Below, one piece after another: positions 6,705-15,782 of a stretch of 26,819 bases of DNA. The DNA is from a virus. The stretch is taken from positions 1 through 26,819 of the IMG/VR virus record IMGVR_UViG_3300048062_000039, one strand, 5' to 3'. A program made the translations under genes and the position numbers. A model generated the notes under the pieces. That model did not search any database. It was not told the origin of the DNA and was given only the letters and a program-made list of their open reading frames with translations. Every line of letters starts with the position of its first letter. Within the stretch, counting starts at the first letter, position 1.

Positions 6705-8849
6705 TTATTGGGTCGTTGGTTGTAGTATAAAAGGCGACTGTTCTTGTCTTTCTGCTATTGGTGCAACTGTGTCTATAATACCTACTGTTCTTATTATAGC
6801 TGATTTTGATTTTGGGTTTGTTCTTCCCAGCTCTACCAATAATCTTGTAGATTCTGGATTTGCAATTACTCTACCTAAAACATCAAACGCGTTGCCAGCT
6901 TTTAATTCACTATATTTTGTTGATAATCTTACTGCTGGATTAAAAGTTTTTGCCATGGCTATATCTCTTGCTATAGTTTGTGCTGCCAAGCCTTGTACAT
7001 CAAAACCTGGTTTATTTATATTGCTTATAGAACCCATCCTACTAAAAATATCTAACATATTTTCAAAACCTACTTTAAATAAAGTTTTGTCTTTTCCTGT
7101 TAAACCATGTGCGTCTGCAACATTATCTATTACAGCTAAAAAATTTTTTCTTGCCTCTGGTGTTGGTGCGATAGCTTTAGATATACTAAAACCCTGAGTT
7201 AAATCAACGTTTTGTTTTTTTAACTGCATACCTTTATTAATAGCATTTCTTAAATATATGTTTCCTATTTCTATTACTGCCTCTGGATTATTTTCTTTTA
7301 AAATTTTTAAAGTGGTATTTATATCCTTAACGGTTGCTGTTTCAGGATTAAATATAAGTTTTTTGACAGTTCCTAAACTTATATTTTTTTTCGATAAAGG
7401 TAATATATTTTTTTCAACAACATTTACTAAATCTTTAGACAGCTCTTCATATTTTTGATTTGCCAACTTGTAATTTGGATTGGTATTCATTTGCAAATTA
7501 AGCTCATCAAGAACACCAGTTTGGTCTTGATTAAATAATTTGTTACGCAAGTCCTTTTCTATAAATCTTTCACCATTAACCACAATGTCTTTATTTGAGT
7601 TATTTACCGCATCTCTATATTGCTTAAATGTGCTGTCAAGTTTATTTATACCTGTAACAGGTATAATTACTTTTTCTTTTTGTCCTTTTACTTTAACTTC
7701 TTTTTCAACTAGCTGTTTTCTAATTTGTAAAAGTTTTGCTCTGTTAGGACTATTAGGTGCTGTTTGTGTTCTTATAACATCATCAATATTATTAATAACC
7801 CTTAAAACTTGTTCAGGATTTAAAACTGCATCATTTGAAACTCCATAACCAGCTTTAAAAGACTCTGATGTTCTTGTTATTTTTGCTTGTTTTATAACGT
7901 CTGAAGCTGTGTCTTTTATTAGTTCGAAAACTTTTCTTTGACTTTCAGGTACATCTGCAATTTTGCTGGCTTGTTTTTCTGATAAATTTAAAACTTCTTT
8001 TGGTCTATTTTTAATAGCTTCATAAATATAAGCAGATCCTTGGTCTGTTTTTAAAATATCTTCAACTAATTGTGTAACCATTTTATCATCAAGGGTTTCA
8101 CCTGGTAATAATTTAATTCCAGCAACTCTTGCAGCTTCTTCTAAATCTATAGCGTCTTGTATTTGTTTTGGTTCAAGTCCTGCGGTAGCTCTTTCTGCTA
8201 AAGTAGCAGCTTTTGATGGACCTGCCAAAAAACCACCTGCAATCATTGATGGTATAGTTACCGCTGTAGCAGCACCTGGACTATCTGTAAGTTGTTCAAC
8301 AGTTTCATAAACAGCTCCGCCGCCAGCACCTAAACCAACACCAGTTTTTGCTGCTGCTTTGGTTTTAGCCAAAAAACCTGGTGCGGCAAACTCAGGAACT
8401 GTTTGTAAATATCCTCCTGTGGTTGTTTGCGGTTGATATCTACCAAGTGGTTCTAAAAAAGGCATTAAAGCCTCTACACCTGTTCTAATATCTTTTGATG
8501 TAGGCAATATTTGTTTAGGTTCAGCACCAGGAACTATTGGTTTAGTCATAGATTCTGGAAGTACCTTTTTTCCTGCTAACATCAACAATTGTTCAATATC
8601 TCCAGCTATTCCAGGCACCATAGTCGTACCTCTATAAATACCAGATGCTAAAGACATTCCAATATCTTTTGCCTTTTCTTTTCTTGTAAGTGGTGGTTTT
8701 ACTTCTTGCCCATAACCAGCTAATTCATAAAACTTTTGTTTAGGTAAATCAGAATAAGACTCTGTATATATTAAATCTAAAATTTCTTTATCTGTCAGGT
8801 CTTTGTAGTCTATATTCTGTTTCCTGACTTCATCTACATTTATAGCCAT
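6705..8849 (-). CDS. Large putative internal virion / DNA ejection protein
   Basis: 714 aa, ATG with AAAGGAA upstream. The N-terminal 60 residues are helical and acidic (DKEILDLIYTESYSDLPKQKFYELAGYGQEV). Residues about 65-95 and 153-218 are rich in Ala, Gly and hydrophobics (KTGVGLGAGGGAVYE, IPSMIAGGFLAG), typical of segments that can insert into a membrane. The rest is long helical sequence with many Lys, Asn and Asp. There is no lytic transglycosylase or other enzyme motif. Three large proteins in a row at the end of the tail block, with no tape measure, is the usual position of podoviral ejection proteins, so this role is inferred from composition and place. Confidence 0.72.
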   Translation of the reverse strand: MAINVDEVRKQNIDYKDLTDKEILDLIYTESYSDLPKQKFYELAGYGQEVKPPLTRKEKAKDIGMSLASGIYRGTTMVPGIAGDIEQLLMLAGKKVLPESMTKPIVPGAEPKQILPTSKDIRTGVEALMPFLEPLGRYQPQTTTGGYLQTVPEFAAPGFLAKTKAAAKTGVGLGAGGGAVYETVEQLTDSPGAATAVTIPSMIAGGFLAGPSKAATLAERATAGLEPKQIQDAIDLEEAARVAGIKLLPGETLDDKMVTQLVEDILKTDQGSAYIYEAIKNRPKEVLNLSEKQASKIADVPESQRKVFELIKDTASDVIKQAKITRTSESFKAGYGVSNDAVLNPEQVLRVINNIDDVIRTQTAPNSPNRAKLLQIRKQLVEKEVKVKGQKEKVIIPVTGINKLDSTFKQYRDAVNNSNKDIVVNGERFIEKDLRNKLFNQDQTGVLDELNLQMNTNPNYKLANQKYEELSKDLVNVVEKNILPLSKKNISLGTVKKLIFNPETATVKDINTTLKILKENNPEAVIEIGNIYLRNAINKGMQLKKQNVDLTQGFSISKAIAPTPEARKNFLAVIDNVADAHGLTGKDKTLFKVGFENMLDIFSRMGSISNINKPGFDVQGLAAQTIARDIAMAKTFNPAVRLSTKYSELKAGNAFDVLGRVIANPESTRLLVELGRTNPKSKSAIIRTVGIIDTVAPIAERQEQSPFILQPTTQ

Positions 8850-8850
8850 T

Positions 8851-10251
8851 TTATGTTCCTTTTCTTAAACCAAACGGATCAGGTAATAAATCTTCTTTCT
8901 TTAAAGGATTAATGTATGGATTAAATGGTGTAGCTTCTTTTAAAGCATTTAATTGTAAAAGTTGTCTACCAAAATATGATGCTTCACTTTCTGGAGAGTT
9001 TTCTTTTAAATACTGTAAAGTTCTAATTCTACTATCTACTGCATTACTAATTTCTCCCCCAAGTCTGTTGTAAACACTTTCTATTACTGCAATTTTACCT
9101 TGTTTACCAACACCGCCAGAAACTATTTGTAAAGCATTTTCATAGTCTTTGTCAGAAAGACCTCTTCCTTCTTGTCCTCTTGCTGCTGCAAATAAATATG
9201 CTAAGTCTCTAACTTGCGATTCATTTACACCAAACTGGTTTGCTACATTTTCAAGTCTTTGTGTAAAATCAGTACCTTCTAAAGTAGTATAAGAATCTTT
9301 AGCAACTGCATCATTATAGAAAGATTTTGTATCACCACTTGCTAAGTTTAAAAATCCTTTTGTATTTTGTATTAGGCTAGTAGCGAATTTTGCACCAGCA
9401 CCCACACCAGTTAATGCGGCTTCATCCATTTTTTGAAGCTCATTAGTATAATTTTGTAAATTTTGTTGCAAAATAGATGTAGCTTGCCATTTATCAGCAA
9501 AAGGCTTGTTTTCCCCACTAAAGACTTCTGGTTTTGGAGCTTTTGGAGCTTCTGTTCCTGTTGGTATATTAACTATTGTGCTGCCTGCTGCATATAAGCC
9601 AGATTTTTGGCCTTCAACAAATTCATCATATGTTGCCAAGCCTGCTCTTTCATTATTTGGTCCAACTACTTGAAAAATTTTGGGTGCAGTTGTTTTTAGT
9701 AATTTATTCTCATATATTTTTATATTTCTTTTATCTGTTTCAGTTAATTGATCTATAGGTATACTTTTTAACCTATTAAGCTCTGCAATATTTCTTTCAA
9801 ACTCTGTATCGCCTGATTTATCTTCTGGTATTTGAATACCAGGTAAAACTCTTTCAAAAGAACCGTCTGGATTTACATAATAGTTATAACCATCCGCTCC
9901 TTTTATTATCTTTCTTTCAACGCTAGTACCAGCAGCAAGACTAGGATCTAAACCAAGATCTTGTAGCTTCATCATGTCTGCATACTGTGGGTTCTCTAAC
10001 ACAAATTGTCGTCTAGCCCTTTCTTGCTCTGCCTTTTGTGTTTGTTCTTCAGCTAAAGCTATTCTTCTAGGATCACCAGATAATATAGCAGATGACCTGC
10101 CTAAACTTCTTTCTAAAGCAGCCAACCCAGCTTGTCTACGTCTTGCAGCTTCTTCTGAAGATACTTGTTGCATAGGGTCATAGCCACCAACTTCAGTTAA
10201 TCCTCTGCCTATTCTTTGACCTAAACCTTGAAATAAATTTGTTATTGCCAT
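8851..10251 (-). CDS. Putative internal virion protein, helical
   Basis: 466 aa, ATG with AGGA upstream, one base from the stop of the preceding gene. The N-terminus (MAITNLFQGLGQRIGRGL) is amphipathic, followed by an Ala/Glu/Arg-rich coiled-coil region (about 33-90: SEEAARRRQAGLAALERSL, EEQTQKAEQERARRQ). After a more beta-like middle (IIKGADGYNYYVNPDGS), the C-terminal half is helical (about 260-440). No enzyme motif was found. Pairing with the adjacent Gln-rich 342-aa gene and the 714-aa gene suggests a set of proteins housed in the head and expelled with DNA. A minor structural role elsewhere in the particle is the alternative. Confidence 0.7.
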   Translation of the reverse strand: MAITNLFQGLGQRIGRGLTEVGGYDPMQQVSSEEAARRRQAGLAALERSLGRSSAILSGDPRRIALAEEQTQKAEQERARRQFVLENPQYADMMKLQDLGLDPSLAAGTSVERKIIKGADGYNYYVNPDGSFERVLPGIQIPEDKSGDTEFERNIAELNRLKSIPIDQLTETDKRNIKIYENKLLKTTAPKIFQVVGPNNERAGLATYDEFVEGQKSGLYAAGSTIVNIPTGTEAPKAPKPEVFSGENKPFADKWQATSILQQNLQNYTNELQKMDEAALTGVGAGAKFATSLIQNTKGFLNLASGDTKSFYNDAVAKDSYTTLEGTDFTQRLENVANQFGVNESQVRDLAYLFAAARGQEGRGLSDKDYENALQIVSGGVGKQGKIAVIESVYNRLGGEISNAVDSRIRTLQYLKENSPESEASYFGRQLLQLNALKEATPFNPYINPLKKEDLLPDPFGLRKGT

Positions 10252-10252
10252 A

Positions 10253-11281
10253 TTAATATCCTACAAAAGTTGGTATGACAGAATCTGCTTGTTGTTGTGA
10301 TGGTGAAAACAAATTACTAAATATTGGTTGAGCTGTTTCAAAAAGACCCAAACCAGCTTGGAACTTCTCTAAACCACTTGGTTGATAGCCACCAGTTTGT
10401 GTTATTGTTGGTTGAACGCCACTTACGCCAGTTGCTAATAAACCAAGCTGTTGACCAGGATAAGCTAATGCTCTTTCAAACTCTCCTCTTTGTTGGCCAA
10501 TAGCTGCTTGTTGCAACCCTTGTTGTTGCGAACCAATGCCTGATAGTAATCCTAAAGTCCTCATTTGCTGTCCTTGTAAACCACCTAACAATCCTGCTTT
10601 TTCCGCACGACCACGTAACTCTAATTCTGGTGCAAGCAATGCCATTTGTTGTTGTCTTGCAACATCTCTTTCCGCAGCCGTTTGTGCTTGCTCAAAACCT
10701 CTTTGTCTTAAATCAGCAGAGGTTCTAGCCATAACGTCCGCATACGGTCTTTGTGATTCTGCTTCTAATATTGCAGATCGTGAACCACCAAAAGCACCTG
10801 CTCTGATTGCTCTTTCCTGCGCACCGCCACGCGCTATATCAGCTTGTCGCTGTATATCTCTCATGGTTGCATCTATAACTTGTTGTTGATACGGTGATTG
10901 GTATGCGCTTATATCTTGACTAAGCAAAGAAGCAGCTGGTGCATACGTTGGTATTTGTTTTTGCGCTAAACTTTGTAAAGCTTTTGTTGGATCAGTACCC
11001 ATTCCAGTTTCAAATAAACTTCTGACAGCTTGAAATTGTCTTAGTTGATCTGGATTAAAACCAGCAACCATTGGACCTGTATATGGTATAAACGGTTGTT
11101 GTGCAATCTGTTGCGACCTTCTATAAAGGTCTTGTTGCATAGCTTGTGTTTGTGGGTCTACTTGTTCCGTAGTTGTTGTTTGTCCAGCAGCCGAACCTCC
11201 GCCACCAGTTAAACTTTTAACTGCGCCTACAGCAGCTGCTGTTTGTCCTATTCCTGTTATGACTGGTAATGCTTGTGGCAT
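10253..11281 (-). CDS. Gln/Ala-rich putative virion protein
   Basis: 342 aa, ATG with AGGAG eight bases upstream. It opens with an Ala/Gly-rich stretch (TAAAVGAVKSLTGGGGSAAG) and then is strongly enriched in Gln, Ala and Arg. A conserved-looking core near residues 125-170 reads YQSPYQQQVIDATMRDIQRQ and AGAFGGSRSAIL, a pattern I have seen in marine phage structural proteins of unknown function. Long helices dominate. It is the first of the three large putative ejection genes in transcription order, following a GNAT-like gene. Function is assigned only as likely virion component. Confidence 0.7.
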   Translation of the reverse strand: MPQALPVITGIGQTAAAVGAVKSLTGGGGSAAGQTTTTEQVDPQTQAMQQDLYRRSQQIAQQPFIPYTGPMVAGFNPDQLRQFQAVRSLFETGMGTDPTKALQSLAQKQIPTYAPAASLLSQDISAYQSPYQQQVIDATMRDIQRQADIARGGAQERAIRAGAFGGSRSAILEAESQRPYADVMARTSADLRQRGFEQAQTAAERDVARQQQMALLAPELELRGRAEKAGLLGGLQGQQMRTLGLLSGIGSQQQGLQQAAIGQQRGEFERALAYPGQQLGLLATGVSGVQPTITQTGGYQPSGLEKFQAGLGLFETAQPIFSNLFSPSQQQADSVIPTFVGY

Positions 11282-11289
11282 ATTATCTC

Positions 11290-11697
11290 CTATAAATCCT
11301 TGCTTAATAACACTTCTTGTTTAATGCCTAAGTGTTTTGCTTTTCTAATCCATCCTTTTCTGCCGCCACCGTACAATCGTTTAACGCCAGATTCTCTTGC
11401 AAATGTTTCTATATGTTTAAACATTTCTTCAAATTCTTTAAAGTTTCCTGCAAAAACCAATATATTCATTGATAGCATCTGCGGAAAAGGTATTATCTCT
11501 GTGACCATAGCTGACTTTTTACCTGGCCATAAAAGAGCTATACCATTTCTTATTTTATCTTCTATGTCATCAATTGTATAGGTATCTTGGTATTTCATAG
11601 CTTTTTCAAGCCATGGTTTGCACCTTTCCCATTCAATTTCCCAAGGATCTTTTTTCGCTTGGTTTATATTAACTACCTTATTAGTCGCCTTTTGCAT
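11290..11697 (-). CDS. GNAT-like small phage protein
   Basis: 135 aa, ATG at 11695-11697, overlapping the gene before it by 17 nt. The pattern ALLWPGKKSAMVTEIIPFPQ, then a strand (SMNILVFAGNFKEF), a helix, and FARESGVKRLYGGGRKGWIRKAKHLGI is that of a short phage family related to GNAT acetyltransferases. It keeps the C-terminal G-R-x-G-W-x-R segment but lacks a clear acetyl-CoA pyrophosphate loop (Q/R-x-x-G-x-G/A). Such proteins commonly lie between tail and internal virion genes; T7 gp13 occupies a similar place. Whether it binds acetyl-CoA or is only structural is open. Confidence 0.72.
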   Translation of the reverse strand: MQKATNKVVNINQAKKDPWEIEWERCKPWLEKAMKYQDTYTIDDIEDKIRNGIALLWPGKKSAMVTEIIPFPQMLSMNILVFAGNFKEFEEMFKHIETFARESGVKRLYGGGRKGWIRKAKHLGIKQEVLLSKDL

Positions 11698-12043
11698 ATT
11701 CTACGATGCTCGCATAAACAGTTAAATTACCAGCACGATCTGCTTGTATTTTTACAACATCGCCTTGGTGTAATACTAAACTTCTACTTAATAATTCTTC
11801 AGTATTGTAAGCGGTAATAGTAAATTCTTTAAATAAGGTATAAGTAGTAGCATCATGCGTTACAGTAACTGTTATATTGGTTTGTTGATTATCATGGTCA
11901 CAAACCAAAATAGATTCAATGATTGCAAAAGTAAAATCATCACCACTTGGGGATGTATATAATGTTGTTAAATCTGTAGTGGTAAGTATTTCATGCGCTG
12001 TTTCAGCTCTTTGTATATACTGTCTTTGTGAGGATAAATCCAT
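11681..12043 (-). CDS. Small beta-rich structural protein, unknown
   Basis: 120 aa, ATG overlapping the stop of the tail protein gene by one base (TAATG). The sequence alternates polar and hydrophobic residues throughout (FAIIESILVCDH, NITVTVTHDATTYTLFKEF, VVKIQADRAGNLTVYASIVEY), consistent with a beta sandwich. It resembles the small head-tail or tail proteins found next to tail genes in many marine phages, but no family can be named. Start and neighbours point to co-expression with the tail genes. Confidence 0.72.
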   Translation of the reverse strand: MDLSSQRQYIQRAETAHEILTTTDLTTLYTSPSGDDFTFAIIESILVCDHDNQQTNITVTVTHDATTYTLFKEFTITAYNTEELLSRSLVLHQGDVVKIQADRAGNLTVYASIVEYAKGD

Positions 12044-13551
12044 TATCTTTTACCTCTAGTTCTTACATTTAATCTTATATTACCAACTTGAAAGTCTTGG
12101 TTTGTGCTACCTGTTACAGTCATTTGTACTTGTCTTGCTGTAAATCTAGCATCGGTATATCCATCATTTTCAAAGGTAAAACTACCAAAGTCTGTTTCGC
12201 TACCTAGTGGGGTAAACTTACCTTTAAAACTTATGGTTACACCTGGTAATGTGTTTGCTTCTTCATCTGGGATAATCTGATTACATTGCACATAGTTATC
12301 ACCGTTACCTAATTCTATTGGACCGCTTGTACAAAAGGGTGCATCACTATTTAAGTTTGGTGAATTAGATAAAGTTGTTGATTCATGTTCGTATATAAAA
12401 CCACTTGAATCACCAGCAATAGGATAATCAAACGCACCTTGGTCAATCCAACAACCCCTATCTAAAGAACCTATAGACCAAGTGTTTTCTAAGTAATTCC
12501 AAATTACATATTTGTTTGGTGTGTATTGTCCATCACCTACAGGAAAACCCCACCATATTTCGTTGAAGTTAGAGTTGTGTCCACCCCAGCACGCTTGCCT
12601 GCCTTGTAGGTTTAGATTGTCATACACATAATCATGCACATCGCATTTGATTTCTCTTACAACACCATCGTAAACAAAGAATGAGTTTTCACCCATCCAC
12701 GCAAGAAAGTTTCCTGTTTGCACGACTGATCTTCTACTTACAGCTTTACAGTTTGCGCCTGCTGCTGCGATACCATAAACAAAAGGTGAGCCTACATAGC
12801 TCATTCTATCTATACCAGTATCACTAAAGACTATGACATCGTTTTGGTATTTAACACCTAATAATGCACGACCACCTGTTGGTATTTGTACATCACCTGC
12901 TGTATTAGTAGCTTTAGATGTCCAGGTATTTCTATCTTCTCTATCACTCCAAGATACCTTTCTAGGGTCACCACCAGAACCGATAGCAACTAAATGCCTT
13001 TCATTAGTTACTAGGACAGCCTGACAGCCTGTAGGAGCGTTTGTTACGACTGTGGCAATGGTATCAGCTGTACCGCCTGAATTGGGTTGCCATTTGTAGA
13101 TTTTACCGTCACCAGAAAAACAAAAGACTAAATCTTCACCCCAGTTGTCAAAGGAGAAATGACCTGAAGCAAGAGGTAGTCCAGATTGGCTTCTAGCATC
13201 GCCATAATCTTCTACATCATAGTGGTATGCACCATAACCAAGAGGATCATTGTCAGCGTCACTTACAAAGCCTGTTGGTGTTATATCAGTCCAAGTATTG
13301 TCGTATAAGACATATACTTTTTGTCTTGTACCTACAGCTAGTATGGATTCACCAAGATTATCTTTATAGGCATACATACCTATAGGTTCACCAGTTAGTG
13401 CTGTGTTTCTTAGTTTAGTCCAACCACCAATAGGTTTTAGAAATCCGTTTTCAAAACGCACAAGATTGCCGTCAACCCAACGACCTTTGTTAGCATAGTC
13501 AGTTCCGTTTTTGACTATGCCAGCTGGCGGAGTTACAGGCAATAGTGCCAT
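12043..13551 (-). CDS. Tail nozzle / phage stabilisation-like protein
   Basis: 502 aa. It starts MALLPVTPPAGIVKNGTDYANKG, followed by RWVDGNLVRFENGFLKPIGGW, a run typical of phage stabilisation and tail hub proteins of P22 gp10 type and of similar marine podovirus proteins. The body has repeated blade-like units (GTRQKVYVLYDNTWTDIT, FCFSGDGKIYKWQPN, VVFSDTG, WNYLENTWSIGSLD) compatible with a beta propeller. The C-terminus is beta-rich. It would attach to the portal/adaptor and close or extend the short tail. The ribosome site is weak (AGG eight bases upstream). Assignment to P22 gp10 rests on pattern memory, so a generic tail protein is the fallback. Confidence 0.72.
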   Translation of the reverse strand: MALLPVTPPAGIVKNGTDYANKGRWVDGNLVRFENGFLKPIGGWTKLRNTALTGEPIGMYAYKDNLGESILAVGTRQKVYVLYDNTWTDITPTGFVSDADNDPLGYGAYHYDVEDYGDARSQSGLPLASGHFSFDNWGEDLVFCFSGDGKIYKWQPNSGGTADTIATVVTNAPTGCQAVLVTNERHLVAIGSGGDPRKVSWSDREDRNTWTSKATNTAGDVQIPTGGRALLGVKYQNDVIVFSDTGIDRMSYVGSPFVYGIAAAGANCKAVSRRSVVQTGNFLAWMGENSFFVYDGVVREIKCDVHDYVYDNLNLQGRQACWGGHNSNFNEIWWGFPVGDGQYTPNKYVIWNYLENTWSIGSLDRGCWIDQGAFDYPIAGDSSGFIYEHESTTLSNSPNLNSDAPFCTSGPIELGNGDNYVQCNQIIPDEEANTLPGVTISFKGKFTPLGSETDFGSFTFENDGYTDARFTARQVQMTVTGSTNQDFQVGNIRLNVRTRGKR

Positions 13552-13554
13552 TGT

Positions 13555-13896
13555 TTAACCTATGGTTTTAGTAACAGATGTAGGATTGATTTGACTGTCA
13601 ATGTTGCTGTCTAATCCATCTTTAAGACTTTGTACTTCATCTTCACCCATACCAGTTGTAACCCAACCAGTTACTATGTCATTGGTAAGATCTGCAAAAG
13701 GTATAAAGTTAGATATATCATCTGCATTAACGCTGTGAGTACCATAAACAGAAGCTGAATAGTTATTACCTTCAGCGTCTTGTTGATCGCTCTCTGCGTT
13801 TAATCGCCAATGTACCACATAAACGACATCAGAATGCCCATCGTGTGTTGGATAAACGTCTACTGTTTTACAGTCCCATGTGTAAGTGTTACTCAT
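13555..13896 (-). CDS. Small conserved phage protein (DUF7936-like)
   Basis: 113 aa, ATG with AAAGGAG upstream. The pattern MSNTYTWDCKTVDVYPTHDG, then VVYVVHWRLNAE, ASVYGTHSV, FIPFADLTNDIVTGWV and a C-terminal helix GEDEVQSLKDGLDSNI followed by a conserved-looking N-P is familiar from small proteins encoded beside fibre genes in marine phages, which I associate with DUF7936. It is beta-rich at the N-terminus. Lying between the S74 fibre and the tail protein, it is probably a small virion component or fibre accessory. The family name is from memory. Confidence 0.75.
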   Translation of the reverse strand: MSNTYTWDCKTVDVYPTHDGHSDVVYVVHWRLNAESDQQDAEGNNYSASVYGTHSVNADDISNFIPFADLTNDIVTGWVTTGMGEDEVQSLKDGLDSNIDSQINPTSVTKTIG

Positions 13897-13898
13897 TA

Positions 13899-15770
13899 TT
13901 ATTCTCCTTTTAGTAAGTTAATTTCAGATTGTAAGGCTTCAATCTGTGCTTGTTGTTCTTGTATAGCTTTGGTTAAAAGAGGTACAAGTTTGCTGTGGTC
14001 TATGCCTTGATATTCAGGATTACCCTCATCATCAACTGCATCCTTTTCACCTGTAATAGCTTCAGGAACTATGTCTTGTACTTCGTGAGCTAAGAAACCA
14101 TCAACTGTTGTATCTGCATCTTCTATAAAATTAAATCTAGCTGGTTTTAATTGTGCAACTCTATCAAGAGCATTAAAGTCATAGTCTACATTTTCTTTTA
14201 ATCTATAGTCTGAAGATGTGTTGTATGTTGTAGAAGTTGTACTTACACTTATTGAACCACTTGTACCACTATTTTCAAAAAGAATAGCAGTAAATGTTTG
14301 TCCTGATGTGTTAGTGATTAATTGTGCTAAACCTGTACCATAAGCATTTTCCATTCTTAAAGATTGGTTACTTGAATCTCCAGCTATTTGTAAATAAGCA
14401 CCACTTACACCTGAACTTTTACCCACCAACAAGCTGCCTGAAGAATTAATACGCATTCTTTCAGTATTGTTAGTATTAAAGCTAAAATGTGTATTTATTG
14501 CTGTACCAATATTTAGAGCATTACCACCATTATCATATTGGAAAACTCCACCAGTATTACCACTTTCATCAAATATTTTATAACCAGCTAATCTATTACT
14601 AGTTGTATTTTGAGCTACATAATAAACATCAGAACCATTACTATCTTTAGTTGTTACATGGAGACTTCCTGTTCCTGAAGCTGTACCAATTCCAACTTTG
14701 CCTGATGTATCTATACGCATTCTTTCTGTAAGTGAAGTTGAAAAAGCTACATATCCAGCTTCCCTATTTTCAATAGTAAAGTTGTTACCGTTTAACTGTA
14801 AAGATGTTCCGTCACCAGTAGCATCACCTGTTGTTGAGTTTCTCATGTCTAGTCTAGTAATTGTTGAACTAGAACCTAAACACATTCCTTCTCCATTTGA
14901 AGGCGTTGCATTACTCGTGCCAATTCCAACGTTGCCTGAAGTATCTATACGTACCTTCTCTGAATTTCCTGCATATAAAGCAAAATCTAAAGCAGATATA
15001 CTTCCTATATAAGGGATTCCACTTCGTATACCAGCTCTCATCTGACCATAATCATTTTGAGCAAGTATTGTTTGGTTTTCACCAGTACCTGAATAATTTG
15101 CTAAAGATACGTTACCTGCAACGTCAAGCTTATTTGAGGGACTACTCGTTGAAATTCCAACATTGCCTGAAGAATCAATACGGACTCGTTCTGAGCCATT
15201 GGTTACAAATGTCATATTGCCTGATGACAATTTATTTTCAAAAGATGCATTACCAGCACCATCAATACCAATTGTTACTGTTGAAGCATTAGTGCTAGAT
15301 TTAAAAGCTAGTGTTGAGAATACTTGGGTTGATTCTAATAATGCTACGTCTGCACTTGCTGTATTGTAAACATGAAGTTTATTTGAAGGACTAGTCAGTC
15401 CAATTCCAACATTTTCACTACTATCAATAGTTATAGCTGTAGAAGTAGCATTATCATCAATACCTGTTGAAGTAAAACCTGTAAGCGTTCCAACACTTGT
15501 AATATTAGGTTGAGCTGCTGTAGCTAATGTGCCTGTGATAGAGGTATTAGCTGTAAGGGTTGTAAATGTTCCTGCTGCTGGGGTTGTACCACCAATGACA
15601 GAGCTATCTATTACTGCTCCGTCTAGGTTCATAGCTACTGAAGTACCAGTAGAACTAAATACCGCATCTAAATCATCAAGATCATTATTTAGTTTTGTAC
15701 CCCAAGTATCAGTAGATGCGCCTACTTCTGGTTTGGTTAAGTTTAAATTAGTTGTAAATGTATCTGCCAT
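13899..15770 (-). CDS. Tail fibre/spike with C-terminal S74 autocatalytic chaperone
   Basis: 623 aa, ATG with GAGGAA upstream. The N-terminus ([20 protein letters not shown]) is an anchor common in marine phage fibres. Residues 110-460 are a beta-rich shaft in which a motif like RID-S/T-SGNVGI recurs near 115, 197, 274, 352 and 440. The C-terminal domain is Peptidase_S74: SSDYRLKEN has catalytic S520 and K525, followed by the L-x-P-A-R-F-N-F core and a terminal coiled coil ([16 protein letters not shown]). In this family the chaperone trimerises, folds the fibre and cuts itself off before the Ser, here predicted between residues 519 and 520. It is the likely receptor-binding fibre. Confidence 0.92.
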   Translation of the reverse strand: MADTFTTNLNLTKPEVGASTDTWGTKLNNDLDDLDAVFSSTGTSVAMNLDGAVIDSSVIGGTTPAAGTFTTLTANTSITGTLATAAQPNITSVGTLTGFTSTGIDDNATSTAITIDSSENVGIGLTSPSNKLHVYNTASADVALLESTQVFSTLAFKSSTNASTVTIGIDGAGNASFENKLSSGNMTFVTNGSERVRIDSSGNVGISTSSPSNKLDVAGNVSLANYSGTGENQTILAQNDYGQMRAGIRSGIPYIGSISALDFALYAGNSEKVRIDTSGNVGIGTSNATPSNGEGMCLGSSSTITRLDMRNSTTGDATGDGTSLQLNGNNFTIENREAGYVAFSTSLTERMRIDTSGKVGIGTASGTGSLHVTTKDSNGSDVYYVAQNTTSNRLAGYKIFDESGNTGGVFQYDNGGNALNIGTAINTHFSFNTNNTERMRINSSGSLLVGKSSGVSGAYLQIAGDSSNQSLRMENAYGTGLAQLITNTSGQTFTAILFENSGTSGSISVSTTSTTYNTSSDYRLKENVDYDFNALDRVAQLKPARFNFIEDADTTVDGFLAHEVQDIVPEAITGEKDAVDDEGNPEYQGIDHSKLVPLLTKAIQEQQAQIEALQSEINLLKGE

Positions 15771-15782
15771 AAAAAAATTCCT

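Noticed and set aside
13899-15770. Possible frameshift joining the fibre and the repeat gene
   Set aside because: Each has its own start, stop and ribosome site with a 12-nt gap, and no slippery sequence was seen at the junction.
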